Under the pieces are notes generated by a model that worked only from the letters and a program-made list of their open reading frames with translations, had not been told where the DNA came from and searched no databases. A DNA stretch of 64,000 nt. Origin: Anagrus nilaparvatae. Its lineage: Eukaryota; Arthropoda; Insecta; Hymenoptera; Mymaridae. Both the position numbers and the translations under genes were made by a program. Shown here in pieces: positions 61,790 to 64,000 of the stretch. The stretch covers positions 4,774,001 through 4,838,000 of the forward strand of contig JAKSXM010000014.1 in the NCBI GenBank assembly GCA_022575985.1. Reading direction: 5' to 3'. The first letter of the stretch is position 1. Each line of letters opens with the position of its first letter.

Positions 61790-62507
61790 TATTATTATAA
61801 TCAGTTAAATTAGGATTAAGACTGCTATAAGTTTGGCTATTATAATTACATGAACTTTGGTGCATAGGTTGACTAGAGCCTTGTTGTCTTGAGGTACTTG
61901 TAGTTGTTGTTGATGGAGTAGGTGTAGTATTGATTGGGTTGATTGCCAATAATGTAGAGTTTCTTTCAACAATAAGTGGCTCAAGCGTGTTTCTTAAATT
62001 TAAAATTTCTTCTTTCACGTTTTTATTGTATATTTTTTGACTTTCATCTATTTTTTCTATTATTGTATCTATTTTTGCAGTTATACTATTTTCCCAAGTT
62101 TTGAGATAGTCAGTTAGTGAGATAAGTCATGAGCAAGTTGATTTACCTGCTGTCATTTGTTTAGAATTAATGTTTAATGTGCCAGTGTTGGAGTGACTTG
62201 GCTGGACTGTAGTTTTTTGTAATTGAGGCAGAACTGTAGAAAGGCGTGGTGTAGTTGTACTTTTCAAAGAACCCCTACCCTTGGGGGCGGAGTCTGACAT
62301 AGGTGTATTGCTTTTTTCTCTTTCTTTTACTTGTTTGTTAGATAAGCATGCCGGACAGTAAACTGCTTGAATACCTGTTGGTGTTTTTGTACAGCGACGA
62401 TGAACTGTCTTGCCACATGATGTGCAATTGTATAGAGGTTGATAGCTCATGTTTGGCTTACCGCAGAAAAAGCAGGTGTCTTTTGTCACGATGGATGATT
62501 TACGCAT
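61790..62507 (-). pseudogene. CR1/Jockey-type LINE ORF1, N-terminal part with PHD-like finger
   Basis: Starts at the true ATG 62505-62507. Residues 12-56 hold CFFCGK..., NCTSCGKTVHRRC and VYCPACL, a C2-C2-H/C-C2 pattern like the PHD-type finger at the N-terminus of CR1-family ORF1. A Ser/Thr/Lys-rich linker follows, then TDYLKTWENSITAKIDTIIE, a probable coiled coil, and a Ser/Thr/Gln-rich stretch ending at the R1-like insertion. One in-frame stop, TGA at 62127-62129 (after GKSTCS), breaks it; the frame is otherwise open on both sides of the stop, so it looks like a single recent substitution. Neighbour above is its own 5' UTR. Confidence 0.75.
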
Positions 62508-62884
62508 TATTTATTTTAATTTAGTGCCAAAGAAAAATGCGTATGTGTAAGTGTGTGAGCTTAGATGATAATATTGATGCACTTAAAAAACACACAAATT
62601 GCACTTTTTCAGTTACGATGTTATGATTATTATGCAACACTGACACTGGAGCGGGTGTAGCTTATAGAAATTTCGATTTGAAGTTGATAAGAGACTGCAT
62701 ATACAAATGATGTGTATATGCATGTATGTGTAAGTGTATATATATACGTATATACTTGCATGTATATGTGCCAGAGAAACGTGATGAGTTTTTACTTTGA
62801 TTATGGTTGATAATTTTGCACTAATTGATAATCCTATTAAGTAGTTGACTAACTATCACACAACTATTCACTTTTCAACTTCAC
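62508..62884 (-). other. Probable 5' UTR/promoter of the CR1/Jockey-like LINE
   Basis: Lies between the BEL/Pao LTR and the LINE ATG. It contains alternating 'tatacgtatatac' stretches (62710-62770) but no frame. The true 5' end of the LINE is not marked. Confidence 0.35.
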
Positions 62885-63093
62885 TGTTGTTGGAGATGGA
62901 TGGATATTGATGGTAATGGTGATGGTGGTAATAAATGATAATGATCGGAGTAATTATTAATATATAACTTTATTAAAGAGCTGTTTCCAGCTTGCGATCT
63001 TGCAGAGCACTGACGCTCGTCTAGAATATACATAAGAATAATGCGGGGAGCTCACCAACATATATACAACTTACATACTACATATACACAACA
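62885..63093 (-). mobile_element. 3' LTR of a BEL/Pao retrotransposon, ~209 bp
   Basis: On the minus strand a purine tract GGTGGGTGGAAA precedes TGTTGTGTATATG, and the segment ends CTCCAACAACA, giving TGTTGT...ACAACA ends. An AATAAA lies near 62965 and GC-richer sequence 'gatcgcaagctggaaacagc' precedes it. The other copy is outside the window, so the limits are provisional. Confidence 0.55.
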
Positions 63094-63490
63094 TTTCCAC
63101 CCACCACAATTTATTACTAAATTGTTATAAAAAGGCAATAATATAAATGCAAAAGACAAAATTAAAAAGTTGGTGGTGAGTAGAATTACAAAATAAATAA
63201 AAATCTAGTGACTTTAAGCAATGCCAAGTGGCTGAAAATGAATTTACAATTAATAATTTTCATTTTTATAAATTATATTGTTTATTGACAAAAAATCTAA
63301 TAATTATTAATCATTGTATAATAAATTTATAATAATTTTGTTTTTTAAATTAATATTAAACAAAAAAGATACAGAATAAATAAAAAATTTTAAGAATAAA
63401 AAATCAAACATATTTACAAATATATACAAAAATACATTAAACATAAAAAATTTTTTTTTTTTTTTTTAATGTTTTTGAAGTGATAATTCA
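63094..63490 (-). other. BEL/Pao 3' non-coding region
   Basis: AT-rich sequence between the integrase stop and the LTR. No frame is visible. Confidence 0.45.
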
Positions 63491-64000
63491 TCAATTATCA
63501 TCTTCTTCATTATTTAGAGTATTTAGTCTAATCAATTTGTGTACTGGACGTTTAATTTCTGTTGATCCAGTTTTTAGATCTGCCACTCTAACCAAACCAT
63601 CAGGGCCCTTGTAGACTCTGATAACCCTAGCCAATGGCCATTTAGCAGGTGGCATTGTCTCATCAGAGATCAACACTACATCACCAGTCTGCACATTTCT
63701 TTGCTCATTTTTCCACTTGTGGCGTTCTTGGAGGGTTTGCAGATATTCCGCAGACCAACAACGCCACCAGTCCTGCATCATGTTTTGGATTAACTTGTAC
63801 CTTTCTACCGGAGGGATTTTTACTTTTTCATAATTGGGTTCCGGCAGAATGTAAGACTCGGATTGGGTTAATAGCAATGAGGGCGATAAAAAATTACTGT
63901 CAGATGGATCATCAGTCAGAGGGACCAATGGACGTGAGTTAAGACAAGCCTCGACTTGTTTAAGCAGAGTGTAAAATTCTTCGAAGGTTAGTTGACGATC
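63491..64000 (-). CDS. BEL/Pao polyprotein, integrase C-terminal end (partial)
   Basis: Read from the window edge: RQLTFEEFYTLLKQVEACLN, SRPLVPLTDDPSD, then WWRCWSAEYLQTLQERHKW, GDVVLISDETMPPAKWPLAR and VIRVYKGPDGLVRVADLKT, ending IKRPVHKLIRL and an acidic tail to the stop at 63491-63493. This is the end of the integrase core plus the DUF5641-type C-terminal domain that defines Pao/BEL polyproteins. Integrase inserts the cDNA in the nucleus. The 170 codons seen are unbroken, suggesting a young copy; the remainder (gag, protease, RT, RNase H) lies beyond the window. The next feature downstream is its LTR. Confidence 0.9.
   Translation of the reverse strand, partial: DRQLTFEEFYTLLKQVEACLNSRPLVPLTDDPSDSNFLSPSLLLTQSESYILPEPNYEKVKIPPVERYKLIQNMMQDWWRCWSAEYLQTLQERHKWKNEQRNVQTGDVVLISDETMPPAKWPLARVIRVYKGPDGLVRVADLKTGSTEIKRPVHKLIRLNTLNNEEDDN

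Overview
The window is AT-rich nuclear DNA of an arthropod, most probably an insect. The evidence is spliceosomal genes with 60-80 bp introns, a VRK-type kinase, a nuclear gene for mitochondrial alanyl-tRNA synthetase, and a metazoan transposon mix: CR1/Jockey-type and R1-type LINEs, BEL/Pao, a Penelope-like element, and TTAA-, TA-, TTA- and 8 bp-duplicating TIR elements. Nothing bacterial is seen. The species cannot be fixed from the sequence; a very AT-rich insect such as a parasitoid wasp would fit, but that is a guess.

Host genes fill little of it. At 1-4208 (+) are the last three exons of a lysine-rich protein I do not recognise. At 9164-10799 (+) is a complete six-exon VRK1-like kinase. 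At 28826-30313 (+) are five exons of AARS2 (mitochondrial AlaRS), covering the catalytic domain; no editing or C-terminal exons are recognisable downstream. The rest is transposons and repeats.

Region by region: 139-2236, two TIR elements inside intron 1 of the first gene. 4209-9000, AT-rich spacer, a tandem array of units carrying CCAAGATGGCGGA, and a 637 bp TTA-flanked element. 11030-12893, dispersed repeat, a TTAA element and a foldback. 13141-18235, a large inverted-repeat element with tandem units, a clean hAT-like MITE and a 283 bp tandem array. 18322-21326, a palindromic element split by a 759 bp solo LTR. 21871-22413, two small TIR elements. 24080-27278, a 3.2 kb palindrome carrying two arrays of the CCAAGATGGCGGA unit. 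27290-33790, AARS2 surrounded by nested TIR elements and a tRNA-like relic. 34086-48043, a 14 kb palindrome with a 4,793 bp palindromic element inserted in only one arm at a TA. 48500-50100, more arrays. 50680-53418, a piggyBac-like TTAA element hosting an inverted pair of Penelope-like 3' ends. 54270-62507, R1-like fragments and a CR1/Jockey-like LINE on the minus strand, itself interrupted by an R1-like copy and a TTAA element. 62885-64000, the 3' end of a BEL/Pao retrotransposon on the minus strand.

The most notable things are: (1) four separate ~720 bp TTAA-flanked elements (11590-12322, 27828-28553, 32234-32949, 58629-59349) whose TIRs and central hairpins differ but which carry the same AACTTTAAACGCGTTT block 171-174 bp from one end; (2) LINE ORF1 and ORF2 in one frame separated by a single TGA followed by CTAG, the classic leaky-stop context; (3) the palindrome-in-palindrome at 34-48 kb, where one arm preserves the empty site of the element in the other; (4) hammerhead-like folds in the Penelope ends; and (5) dispersed tandem arrays of YY1/Pho-like sites.
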